From assembly GCA_023427845.1 (NCBI GenBank), contig JAEYZX010000152.1, positions 1 to 14,121 of the forward strand: 14,121 nucleotides of DNA. Reading direction: 5' to 3'. Positions 5,046 through 12,015 of the stretch are shown here, piece by piece (position 1 is the stretch's first letter; every line of letters starts with the position of its first letter). A program made the translations under genes and the position numbers. The notes beneath the pieces were generated by a model. That model saw only the letters and a list, made by a program, of their open reading frames with translations. It was not told the DNA's origin and did not search any database. The DNA is from Bacteroidota bacterium. GTDB taxonomy: Bacteria; Bacteroidota; Bacteroidia; Flavobacteriales; Flavobacteriaceae.

Positions 5046-7895
5046 TTAGTTTTCCATATAGGCTTCGATCGGCGCACATGAGCAGATCAGGTTCCTGTCG
5101 CCATAAGCATCGTCAACGCGTCGTACCGACGGCCAAAATTTGTTTTCTGATATGTACTCAAGCGGGAATGCTGCTTTTTCTCTTGAATACGGCAAATCCC
5201 ACGCATCTGAGGTCAGCATCGCCAATGTATGCGGCGCATTTTTGAGTACGTTGTTTTTATCGTCGGCATTCGCTTCTTCAATTTCCTTGCGGATTGAAAT
5301 CATCGCATCGCAAAAACGGTCCAGTTCTTCAACGTTTTCGCTTTCGGTCGGTTCGATCATCAATGTACCTGCTACCGGGAATGATACCGTTGGCGCGTGG
5401 AAACCGTAGTCCATCAATCGTTTTGCGATGTCGGATACCTCAATTCCTTTTTCTTTGAACGGACGGCATTCAAGGATCATCTCGTGTGCAGCCCTTCCCA
5501 TTTCGCCGGTGTATAAGGTTTGGTAATGGCCGCTGAGCCGTTCTTTAATATAGTTTGCGTTCAGTATCGCGAACTTAGTGGCGTCGGTTAATCCCTCTGC
5601 GCCAAGCATCGTAATATATCCGTATGAAATCAGGCAGACCAATGCCGATCCCCAAGGTGCCGCCGAAATTGCATCGATTGCATTTTCACCACCGGTTGGG
5701 ATCACCGGATTCGTTGGAAGGAACGGTACCAGGTGCGAAGCTACGCAGATTGGGCCCACTCCAGGTCCGCCACCGCCATGCGGAATCGCGAATGTTTTAT
5801 GAAGGTTCAAATGGCAAACATCGGCACCGATTGTAGCCGGATTTGTAAGTCCGACCTGCGCATTCATGTTCGCTCCGTCCATATAAACCTGTCCACCGTT
5901 TTCGTGAATAATACGGGTGACTTCAATTATGGAAGCTTCGTAAACTCCGTGTGTCGACGGATACGTGACCATTAAACACGAAAGGTCGTCTTTGTGTTCG
6001 ATTGCTTTCGCACGTAAGTCTTCAACGTCAATGTTTCCGTTTTCAAGTGTTTTGGTCACGACGATTTTCATTCCCGCCAATGCCGCAGATGCCGGGTTGG
6101 TACCATGCGCAGATGCGGGGATAAGGCAAACATTTCTATGGAAATCGCCACGTGAATGATGATAGGCGCGAATAACCATTAGTCCGGCATATTCTCCCTG
6201 AGCACCTGAATTTGGCTGCAATGTGGTTCCTGCAAATCCCGTAACAACATTAAGTTGCTGCTCGAGTTTCTTTAACATGATTTGATACCCTTCTGCCTGT
6301 TCAATCGGGACAAATGGGTGGATGTTGTTCCAGTTTGCCATACTCAAAGGTAGCATTTCGGCCGCCGCGTTGAGCTTCATCGTACACGATCCAAGCGAAA
6401 TCATCGAGTGGTTTAAAGCCAGATCTTTTCTTTCGAGCATTTTTATGTAACGCATCAACGCCGTTTCTGAATGGTGTTTGTTGAAAACGTCGTGTTTCAG
6501 GAAATCGCTTTGTCGGATAATCGACTGTGGCAGATTCGCATCTAAGCTTAATTCAGAAATTTTCAGGGTATCCTTCCCAACTGCTTCAGCAAAGATTGCA
6601 ATGATTGTATTGATGTCGGAAAGGCTTGTCGTTTCATTGAACGATATCGAAATCGTTTCGTTGTCGATGTAGTATAAGTTGACTTCATTGCGTTCGGCAA
6701 TCGATTTGACTTTTTGCGCATCTGCCTTTACGACAATCGTATCGAAGAAAGCCGTATTGGTTTGGTAAACGCCAAGTTTGTTAAGCGCATCTGCTGTAGT
6801 GACGGCTGAAGCGTGAACTTTATCGGCAATGTATTTCAATCCTTTTGGTCCGTGGTAAACCGCATACATCCCGGCCATCACCGCAAGAAGCACCTGCGCC
6901 GTACAAATATTCGATGTTGCTTTTTCACGTTTGATGTGCTGTTCACGTGTCTGCAATGCCATCCTTAAAGCGCGGTTGCCATTAGCATCGACCGTCACTC
7001 CAATGATTCGGCCGGGCATGCTTCGTTTGTATTCTTCTTTTGTAGCGAAGAATGCGGCATGCGGACCACCATAGCCCATTGGGATTCCGAAACGCTGCGT
7101 GGTTCCCACAACAACATCGGCACCCATTTCGCCCGGAGGCGTGAGCGATACAAGGCTTAAAATATCGGCAGCGACTGCAACTTTTAGATCTTTTGCTTTT
7201 GCGTCGGAAATGAATTTTGAATAGTCGTGGACCTGTCCGTATTTACCCGGATATTGCAATAGTGCGGCAAAGAAATCATCACCGAACGAAAATTCTTCAT
7301 GATTTCCAACAACAAGCTCAACGCCGATTGGTGTTGACCGTGTTTGAAGGACTGATAAAGTTTGCGGCAAAATCTCCTCCGATACGAATAATTTATTTGC
7401 GTTGTTTTTCTTTTGATCGCGTGTGCGGACATCGAATAACAGTGCCATTGCTTCGGCAGCGGCAGTACCTTCGTCGAGAAGTGACGCGTTTGCGATTTCC
7501 ATTCCGGTAAGTTCGATGACGGTTGTCTGATAATTCAGTAATGCCTCCAGCCTGCCTTGCGCGATTTCGGCCTGATAGGGCGTGTAGGCCGTATACCAGC
7601 CCGGGTTTTCAAAAATGTTCCGTTGGATTGCAGCAGGAACTATTGCCGGGTGGTAGCCCAGTCCGATATAGGATTTGAAAACTTTGTTCTTATTTCCGAG
7701 TTGCTGGATGTGGTTCAGGAATTCGTATTCCGTCATCGCGGGATCCAGGTTTAGCGGTGCTTTAAGTCGGATGTCATCCGGCAGTGTTTCATAAATCAAT
7801 TGGTCGATTGTATCAACGCCAATCGTTTTCAACATATGTTGTACATCATTCTCCCTAGGGCCGATGTGCCTTAAAGCAAAAGCATCTGTTTTCAT
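5046..7895 (-). CDS. gcvP: Glycine dehydrogenase (aminomethyl-transferring), glycine cleavage P-protein
   Basis: A 949-residue PLP enzyme that decarboxylates glycine and passes the aminomethyl group to lipoyl H-protein, the first step of the glycine cleavage system. It is the single-chain form with both halves fused. The N-terminal half opens FALRHIGPRENDVQHML and includes YTPYQAEIAQGRLEALLNYQ. The C-terminal half has GSCTMKLNAAAEM and QPNSGAQGEYAG. The PLP lysine is Lys700 in NLHKTFAIPHGGGGPG, followed by the glycine-rich loop. I chose the ATG at 7893-7895 (MKTDAFALRHIGP), not the frame opening at 7967. The upstream 24 residues are not family-like and would overlap the promoter. A -7/-33 promoter lies just upstream and a strong terminator just after the stop. 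No gcvT or gcvH is nearby. Confidence 0.96.
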   Translation of the reverse strand: MKTDAFALRHIGPRENDVQHMLKTIGVDTIDQLIYETLPDDIRLKAPLNLDPAMTEYEFLNHIQQLGNKNKVFKSYIGLGYHPAIVPAAIQRNIFENPGWYTAYTPYQAEIAQGRLEALLNYQTTVIELTGMEIANASLLDEGTAAAEAMALLFDVRTRDQKKNNANKLFVSEEILPQTLSVLQTRSTPIGVELVVGNHEEFSFGDDFFAALLQYPGKYGQVHDYSKFISDAKAKDLKVAVAADILSLVSLTPPGEMGADVVVGTTQRFGIPMGYGGPHAAFFATKEEYKRSMPGRIIGVTVDANGNRALRMALQTREQHIKREKATSNICTAQVLLAVMAGMYAVYHGPKGLKYIADKVHASAVTTADALNKLGVYQTNTAFFDTIVVKADAQKVKSIAERNEVNLYYIDNETISISFNETTSLSDINTIIAIFAEAVGKDTLKISELSLDANLPQSIIRQSDFLKHDVFNKHHSETALMRYIKMLERKDLALNHSMISLGSCTMKLNAAAEMLPLSMANWNNIHPFVPIEQAEGYQIMLKKLEQQLNVVTGFAGTTLQPNSGAQGEYAGLMVIRAYHHSRGDFHRNVCLIPASAHGTNPASAALAGMKIVVTKTLENGNIDVEDLRAKAIEHKDDLSCLMVTYPSTHGVYEASIIEVTRIIHENGGQVYMDGANMNAQVGLTNPATIGADVCHLNLHKTFAIPHGGGGPGVGPICVASHLVPFLPTNPVIPTGGENAIDAISAAPWGSALVCLISYGYITMLGAEGLTDATKFAILNANYIKERLSGHYQTLYTGEMGRAAHEMILECRPFKEKGIEVSDIAKRLMDYGFHAPTVSFPVAGTLMIEPTESENVEELDRFCDAMISIRKEIEEANADDKNNVLKNAPHTLAMLTSDAWDLPYSREKAAFPLEYISENKFWPSVRRVDDAYGDRNLICSCAPIEAYMEN

Positions 7896-7924
7896 AAAAA
7901 TGTTGTGGTTGTTTTTTTGTGACG

Positions 7925-7953
7925 CAAAAATACTTATAAATCCGCAATGCAAA
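7925..7953 (-). promoter_or_regulatory. Candidate promoter for gcvP (Bacteroidota -33/-7 type)
   Basis: On the minus strand TATTTTTG (7932-7925) matches the -7 consensus TAnnTTTG exactly. TTTG (7953-7950) lies 17 bases upstream, within the spacing known for the -33 element. The leader to the gcvP ATG would be only about 25 nt, which leaves no room for a glycine riboswitch. Confidence 0.55.
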
Positions 7954-8017
7954 TTCTTCTTTAACAACGAATTTTATGAATTTTTCAACCAAATCGGATT
8001 CTTATGAACACTTTCAT

Positions 8018-8025
8018 TAATTTTG
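8018..8025 (+). promoter_or_regulatory. Possible -7 box in front of the UbiA-like gene
   Basis: TAATTTTG matches TAnnTTTG but ends only 4 bases before the chosen ATG at 8030. If real, the transcript would be leaderless or would start translation further downstream. No clear -33 TTG is seen at the usual distance, so it may be chance in an AT-rich gap. Confidence 0.28.
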
Positions 8026-8029
8026 ATGG

Positions 8030-8857
8030 ATGCTGTCATTTAAAAGGCTTTTCGACTTCTATCTGCAGGCCAGCATACATGTTGCACTTGCTGTGTTTGC
8101 CCTGGTGTTGATGACACAGCATCAGTTCAACTTAGGTTATCAGTTTGACGTTGCGCTGTTTGCTTTTTTTGGGACAATCGTAGGATACAACTTCGTCAAA
8201 TACGATGCGCTGACGCGCCATGGAAAAACAGAAGTCGGACCAAAAATTAAAACCATAGCTGTATTCAGCCTGTTGTGCTTTGTCGGTGCCGTATGGGCGT
8301 TTTTGAAGTTACGGATGATGACGCAGTTCGTTTCTATTGGGGTACTGCTGCTGACAATGCTGTACACTTTGCCATTTTTCCCAAATAGAAAGAATGCGCG
8401 GAATTGGGCTGGGGTAAAAATTTACATTGTCGCGCTTTGTTGGGTTGGGGTGACCCTGCTATTGCCGCTTATTGATGCGGGCGTCCCGCTTTCGGTTGAC
8501 GTTTTATGGAAATCGCTGCAGCGCTTCATATTTGTCTTTGTGCTGGTGCTGATATTTGAAATCATCGACTTATCGAATGACGATCCGCACCTTCAGACGG
8601 TGCCGCAGCAGATAGGCGAGAGGAGGACGAAAATTCTAGGCCTGATTTTGCTGGCTGTGTTTTACCTACTTGAATTTCTGCAAAGCAATTTCGATTCGGT
8701 GCAGCTGATCATTAACAGTATAATCGTAGTAATGATTTCACTGTTTCTTGTATTCGCAAATCCGAATAGGTCAAAATACTATTCTTCATTTTGGGTCGAA
8801 AGCCTTCCGGCGGTTTGGCTGCTACTACTTTTAGTTGAGACCTGTGGGTCAACTTAG
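8030..8857 (+). CDS. UbiA-like integral membrane protein (prenyltransferase superfamily, degenerate first motif)
   Basis: A 275-residue polytopic membrane protein with about eight hydrophobic segments. Two spots resemble the UbiA superfamily. One is GYNFVKYDALTRHGK (52-66) at the place of the first Asp-rich motif (NDxxDxxxD); it keeps Asn54 and Asp59 but lacks the full aspartate set. The other is FEIIDLSNDDPHLQTVPQQIG (176-196), which matches the second motif (DxxxD, then TxP and G) with Asp180 and Asp184. LYTLPFFPNRKNARNWAGVK (111-130) fits the conserved loop between them. Known family members attach prenyl chains to aromatic acceptors, but with the first motif eroded, catalysis is uncertain. 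The gene is divergent from gcvP across 134 bases. Its last residues (ETCGST) and stop are encoded by the first units of a 9-nt repeat, so the original C-terminus may have been different. Confidence 0.6.
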   Translation: MLSFKRLFDFYLQASIHVALAVFALVLMTQHQFNLGYQFDVALFAFFGTIVGYNFVKYDALTRHGKTEVGPKIKTIAVFSLLCFVGAVWAFLKLRMMTQFVSIGVLLLTMLYTLPFFPNRKNARNWAGVKIYIVALCWVGVTLLLPLIDAGVPLSVDVLWKSLQRFIFVFVLVLIFEIIDLSNDDPHLQTVPQQIGERRTKILGLILLAVFYLLEFLQSNFDSVQLIINSIIVVMISLFLVFANPNRSKYYSSFWVESLPAVWLLLLLVETCGST

Positions 8858-8886
8858 ACTGGCTTCGCTGCTTGGACTTCCTGGAC
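8839..8886 (+). repeat. Degenerate 9-nt tandem array (GACTNCTTN type), arm 1, spanning the UbiA-like stop codon
   Basis: Consecutive 9-mers read GACCTGTGG, GTCAACTTA, GACTGGCTT, CGCTGCTTG, GACTTCCTG, then GAC, in exact 9-base register from 8839. The TAG stop (8855-8857) is shared by the second and third units. The array is followed by the structured repeat at 8906 and resumes at 9030. Confidence 0.55.
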
Positions 8887-8905
8887 GGAATTTCATGGGC
8901 AGGCT

Positions 8906-9020
8906 GCGTTAGGGGTTGCAGCGGCATCCTTTTGTGGAGCCTGCGCAACAAAAGATACAGCGGAAAACCCGGCGCCGCGGCGAATGCGATAGGAGTGAAA
9001 GTTTAATCGGCGCAACGCCC
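8906..9020 (-). repeat. Dispersed structured intergenic repeat, copy C
   Basis: On the minus strand it starts GGGCGTTGCGCC and ends GCTGCAACCCCTAACGC. Its core blocks are TTTTCCGCTGTATCTTTTG and CAAAAGGATGCCGCTGCAA. The ends GCGTT (8906-8910) and AACGC (9014-9018) are complementary, and CTTTTGT (8929-8935) pairs with ACAAAAG (8948-8954). It is the same family as 11935-12015, with a different loop and a longer left part. It lies inside the 9-nt array. Confidence 0.78.
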
Positions 9021-9029
9021 GATTTTTTA

Positions 9030-9083
9030 GACATCTCAGACTTGCTTCGCTGTTTTGACTACTTAGACTTATTGGACAACGTC
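9030..9083 (+). repeat. Degenerate 9-nt tandem array, arm 1 continued
   Basis: Six 9-mers in register: GACATCTCA, GACTTGCTT, CGCTGTTTT, GACTACTTA, GACTTATTG, GACAACGTC. The same consensus as the units before the structured repeat suggests one array with the larger element inside it. Confidence 0.6.
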
Positions 9084-9148
9084 GTGGTCGATAATTGTTT
9101 AGCATCCCAAAATGAGTCAATCATCCAAGCGAAGCTACTCTTCGAAGT

Positions 9149-9210
9149 TAAGTAGTCCAGTAGTCTAAGTAGTCTAAGAAGTTTGAAGTCTAAGTCGTCC
9201 AAGCAGTCTA
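9149..9210 (-). repeat. Degenerate 9-nt tandem array, arm 2 (inverted), containing the M3 peptidase stop codon
   Basis: Plus-strand units are TAAGTAGTC, CAGTAGTC, TAAGTAGTC, TAAGAAGTT, TGAAGTC, TAAGTCGTC, CAAGCAGTC, TA, with a period of 9 and two short units. On the minus strand this is the GACTACTTA consensus of arm 1, so the two arms form an inverted repeat. The M3 stop TAG (9210-9208) lies in the first unit on that strand. Confidence 0.72.
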
Positions 9211-11235
9211 CAAAAGTCCTGCCCTTTTCAGCAATGCTTCCGGCTTTGGTTCCTGTCCGCGGAATCGTTTATACAAAACCATCGGATGTTCGGTACCGCC
9301 TTTAGAGAGCACGTTTTCTTTGAATTTTTGCGCGATTTCAGGATTGAAAATTCCATTTTGCCGGAAATATTCGAAAGCATCGGCATCGAGTACTTCGGCC
9401 CATTTGTAGCTGTAGTAGCCTGAGGAATATCCGCCCTGGAAAATGTGGGAGAATGCGGTGCTCATTGCGTTTTCTGGAACATCGGGGAACAATTGCGTCG
9501 AGGCGAATTGAGCCGTTTCAAATTCCTTAATATTCGTGATTCCCGACGGATCTTCGCAGTGCCATCCCATATCGAGCAGTCCGAAACTCAGCTGACGTAA
9601 AGTTGCCATGCCTTCCTGGAAACTCGCGCTTTCTTTGATCTTTTTTACATATTCCATCGGGATCACTTCGCCGGTCTGGTAATGATGCGCGAACAGTTCG
9701 AGCGCTTCGGGCTCGTAGCACCAATTTTCGAGTATCTGGCTCGGAAGTTCTACAAAATCCCAATAGACGTTGGTACCCGAAAGCGACGGATAAGTTGTAT
9801 TGGCAAGCATTCCGTGGAGCGCATGGCCGAATTCGTGGAAAAGCGTCGTCACCTCGTTAAAGGTCAGTAGCGACGGTTTTGTTTCGGTTGGTTTTGTGAA
9901 ATTGCAGACGATCGACACATGCGGCCTTTCATTGTTTTCGCCAATAATGTACTGCGATTTGTAGGATGTCATCCAGGCTCCGTTTCGTTTGCCTTTGCGC
10001 GGAAAGAAATCGGCGTAGAATATGGCGACAAGGGCACCTGTAAGATCGCGGACTTCAAAGGTCCGCACATCTTCATGATATTTATCGATGTCGTTTATCT
10101 CGACGAATGTGAGTCCGAATAACCGGTTCGACACCGTAAATGCGCCTTCGAGTACGTTTTCGAGCTTGAAATACGGTTTTAGTTTTTCATCGTCAAGATC
10201 AAACAGTTTTTGTTTTAATTTTTCGGAGTAATACGCGCCGTCCCACTTTTGGAGCTGTTCGATTCCGTGTAGTTCCTTTGCAAACTGCGACAACTGTTCA
10301 AACTCACGTTCGGCTGCCGGGCGTGCCTTTTCAAGAAGCTCCTGAAGAAACTGCTTAACTTTTTCCGGATTTCCCGCCATTCGCTCCTCGAGCACAAAAT
10401 CGGCATGCGATTTATAACCGAGCAAAACCGCACGCTGATAACGGAGTTTTGCGATTTTCAGCACGTTCTGCTGGTTGTCCAGTTCGTTGTTTTGAAAACC
10501 TTTCGCACCGAATGCGATCGCCATTTTTTTGCGCAGTTCCCGGTTGTCGGCATACGTCATAAACGGAATGTAGCTTGGATAATCGAGCGTGAAAATCCAG
10601 CCCTCTTTTTGTTGGCTTTGAGCAAGTTCGCGTGCAGCTTCTATTGCGCCGTCAGGAAGTCCGCTTAAATCCTTTTCATCAGTGATATGCAACTGGAAAG
10701 CATGCGTTTCATTCAGCACATTTTCGCCAAATTCGAGGCTTAGCCGTGAAAGTTCTTTATCGAGTTCGCGGAGCTCCGCTTTTTTTTCTACCGGAAGATT
10801 GGCACCGTTACGCGAAAAGCTTTTGTATTTTTTGTCAAGCAATGTCGATTGTTCGGCGTTGAGGTTCAGCGTCGATTTTTGGTCATATACTGCGCGAATA
10901 CGGGCGAAAAGTTTTTCATTGAGACGTACATCGTTTCCGAATTCGGATAATAGGGGCGAGACTTCGATCGCTATTTTCTGGATTTCGTCATTGGTTTCGG
11001 CCGAATGCAGGTTGAAGAATATATTGGAAATCCGGTCAAGTTCTGCTCCGCTATACGACATTGCTTCAATCGTATTCCCGAATGTTGGTGGCTCCGGGTT
11101 ATTGACGATTTCGTCGATTTCGCGTTTTGCCGATGCAATCGCTTGCTTGAAAGCCGGAAGAAAATCTTCGTTTTTTATTTGCGAAAATGGGGCGGTATCG
11201 TGTTTGGTTGTGAATTTAGTATTGAGTATGGACAT
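9208..11235 (-). CDS. M3 family zinc metallopeptidase (oligopeptidase A / peptidyl-dipeptidase Dcp type)
   Basis: A 675-residue thimet-type metallopeptidase that cleaves short peptides, probably in the cytoplasm or periplasm. The zinc motif is HEFGH (467-471) in LFHEFGHALHGML, and the third ligand is Glu496 in WDFVELPSQ. FSHIFQGGYSSGYYSYKWAEVLDADAF (595-621) is the conserved substrate-binding region with its tyrosine and histidine residues. The length fits Dcp/OpdA (about 680). No signal peptide is evident at the N-terminus MSILNTKFTTKHDTAPF, which argues for a cytoplasmic enzyme. The ATG at 11233-11235 leads straight into the family N-terminus. OpdA and Dcp cannot be separated by eye, so I give no gene symbol. 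The stop codon falls in a 9-nt repeat array shared with the convergent gene. Confidence 0.93.
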   Translation of the reverse strand: MSILNTKFTTKHDTAPFSQIKNEDFLPAFKQAIASAKREIDEIVNNPEPPTFGNTIEAMSYSGAELDRISNIFFNLHSAETNDEIQKIAIEVSPLLSEFGNDVRLNEKLFARIRAVYDQKSTLNLNAEQSTLLDKKYKSFSRNGANLPVEKKAELRELDKELSRLSLEFGENVLNETHAFQLHITDEKDLSGLPDGAIEAARELAQSQQKEGWIFTLDYPSYIPFMTYADNRELRKKMAIAFGAKGFQNNELDNQQNVLKIAKLRYQRAVLLGYKSHADFVLEERMAGNPEKVKQFLQELLEKARPAAEREFEQLSQFAKELHGIEQLQKWDGAYYSEKLKQKLFDLDDEKLKPYFKLENVLEGAFTVSNRLFGLTFVEINDIDKYHEDVRTFEVRDLTGALVAIFYADFFPRKGKRNGAWMTSYKSQYIIGENNERPHVSIVCNFTKPTETKPSLLTFNEVTTLFHEFGHALHGMLANTTYPSLSGTNVYWDFVELPSQILENWCYEPEALELFAHHYQTGEVIPMEYVKKIKESASFQEGMATLRQLSFGLLDMGWHCEDPSGITNIKEFETAQFASTQLFPDVPENAMSTAFSHIFQGGYSSGYYSYKWAEVLDADAFEYFRQNGIFNPEIAQKFKENVLSKGGTEHPMVLYKRFRGQEPKPEALLKRAGLL

Positions 11236-11263
11236 TTTTAATCTGAATTTGGTTAATTTTTGC

Positions 11264-11304
11264 TGCAGGGTGCAGGGTGCCAGGTATAAGGTTTAGGTGC
11301 AATG
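11264..11304. repeat. Short degenerate 7-nt array upstream of the M3 peptidase
   Basis: Plus-strand units are TGCAGGG, TGCAGGG, TGCCAGG, TATAAGG, TTTAGG, TGCAATG. The first two are perfect and the rest decay. It sits in the untranslated region between purE and the peptidase gene. Confidence 0.5.
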
Positions 11305-11307
11305 ATA

Positions 11308-11315
11308 CAAATATA
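11308..11315 (-). promoter_or_regulatory. Possible -7 box for the M3 peptidase gene
   Basis: TATATTTG on the minus strand matches TAnnTTTG exactly. It would give a leader of roughly 65 nt that includes the 7-nt array. No clear -33 TTG is visible at the expected spacing. Confidence 0.35.
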
Positions 11316-11316
11316 A

Positions 11317-11426
11317 GCCTACTGCCACTACTTACTTTTACCGCGACTGCGACTTCGACTGAAAACGGCAACAACAACTCACGGCCTACTGCCACTGCCA
11401 CCTGCCAACTCTGAAACTGCGGCTGC
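11317..11426. repeat. Degenerate 6-nt array (ACTGCN type) immediately downstream of purE
   Basis: Plus-strand runs such as ACTGCC ACTACT, CGACTGCGACTTCGACTG and ACTGCC ACTGCC ACCTGCC have a period near 6. The 13-mer GCCTACTGCCACT occurs twice (11317-11329 and 11384-11396). The array touches the purE stop codon at 11427. Confidence 0.6.
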
Positions 11427-11906
11427 TCAGCGCAGTGCTTCCGATGCTTTGATTACCGCATCTTTCAGACCGTTTTTATACGAAATGATTCTACTCTGAA
11501 CCTCAATGTCGCTGCTTCCGATGATCTGTGCCGCAAGGATCCCGGCGTTTTTGGCACCGTTCAATGCGACAGTTGCAACCGGTACACCTCCCGGCATCTG
11601 GAGAATCGACAGAATACTGTCCCAACCATCGATGGAATTGCTCGATTTTACCGGAACGCCAATTACCGGCAAAGGCGACATCGAAGCGACCATTCCGGGT
11701 AGGTGTGCGGCCCCGCCGGCCCCGGCGATAATGACCGATATTCCGCGGGAATGTGCATTCTTGCTGAAGTCAAATAATTTCTCGGGGGTGCGATGTGCCG
11801 ATACGATGTCGGTTTCGGTTTCGATACCGAATTCCTTCAGGATTTCGATTGCTTCCTTCATGACCGGCATGTCGGAGATGCTTCCCATTATTATGGCTAC
11901 TTTCAT
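11427..11906 (-). CDS. purE: N5-carboxyaminoimidazole ribonucleotide mutase (PurE class I)
   Basis: A 159-residue cytosolic enzyme that converts N5-CAIR to CAIR in de novo purine synthesis, using the product of PurK. Motifs are MGSISDMPVM (7-16) for phosphate binding, SAHRTPE (36-42) with the catalytic-site histidine, AGAGGAAHLPGM (61-72), and GWDSILSILQMPGGVPVATVAL (93-114). The length is standard for the bacterial class I enzyme, and having PurK next door supports the mutase rather than a direct carboxylase. The ATG at 11904-11906 precedes the first strand directly. It lies 186 bases downstream of purK, an unusually long gap for this pair, and a structured repeat occupies much of it. No separate -7 box was found, so it is probably cotranscribed with purK. 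Confidence 0.96.
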   Translation of the reverse strand: MKVAIIMGSISDMPVMKEAIEILKEFGIETETDIVSAHRTPEKLFDFSKNAHSRGISVIIAGAGGAAHLPGMVASMSPLPVIGVPVKSSNSIDGWDSILSILQMPGGVPVATVALNGAKNAGILAAQIIGSSDIEVQSRIISYKNGLKDAVIKASEALR

Positions 11907-11934
11907 ATATTGATTAATGGTTTGTTATTTTCCT

Positions 11935-12015
11935 GGGCGTTGCCTGCGGCCCGGGCTTTTCGCTACTATCTTTTGCCCTGTGGGACAAAAGGATAGGCGC
12001 TGCAATCCCTAACGC
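11935..12015 (+). repeat. Dispersed structured intergenic repeat, copy D (most compact)
   Basis: It starts GGGCGTTGCC and ends GCTGCAATCCCTAACGC. The ends GCGTT (11937-11941) and AACGC (12011-12015) are complementary. The core stem is TATC.TTTTG.CCC (11967-11978) against GGG.CAAAA.GATA (11982-11995), with two single-base bulges and a 3-base loop. It lies between purK and purE in the orientation opposite to those genes. Confidence 0.8.

Larger units (their letters stand above)
8858..9207. other. 350-bp gene-free gap between convergent genes, filled with repeats
   Basis: The gap contains the end of the first 9-nt array (to 8886), structured repeat copy C (8906-9020), a second stretch of 9-nt array (9030-9083), about 65 bases without recognised structure (9084-9148) and an inverted 9-nt array (9149-9210) that runs into the stop of the M3 peptidase gene. 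Open frames here, such as one at 8916-9155, are made of repeat sequence and are not believable genes. Confidence 0.7.

Noticed and set aside
5017..5079. Upstream start for the globin adding 21 residues
   Set aside because: It would translate the terminator hairpin and overlap the gcvP 3' end; the shorter form matches the family N-terminus. It remains a fallback if the short start proves unusable.
7896..7967. Upstream start for gcvP adding 24 residues
   Set aside because: The extension is not P-protein-like, covers the promoter and would start within sequence that should be untranscribed.
7896..8029. Possible glycine riboswitch upstream of gcvP
   Set aside because: The gap is AT-rich, has no paired aptamer-like helices or GGAG-type core, and the candidate promoter leaves only about 25 nt of leader.
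8906..9020. Integron attC-like site, because of the GTT...AAC ends and internal inverted repeats
   Set aside because: The core boxes are inside-out relative to attC (RYYYAAC...GTTRRRY), no integrase gene is present, and the copies are scattered between housekeeping genes.
8916..9155. 79-residue plus-strand open frame with a periodic DLL/DYL pattern
   Set aside because: The periodicity comes from translating the 9-nt array (three codons per unit), and the rest is structured repeat sequence.
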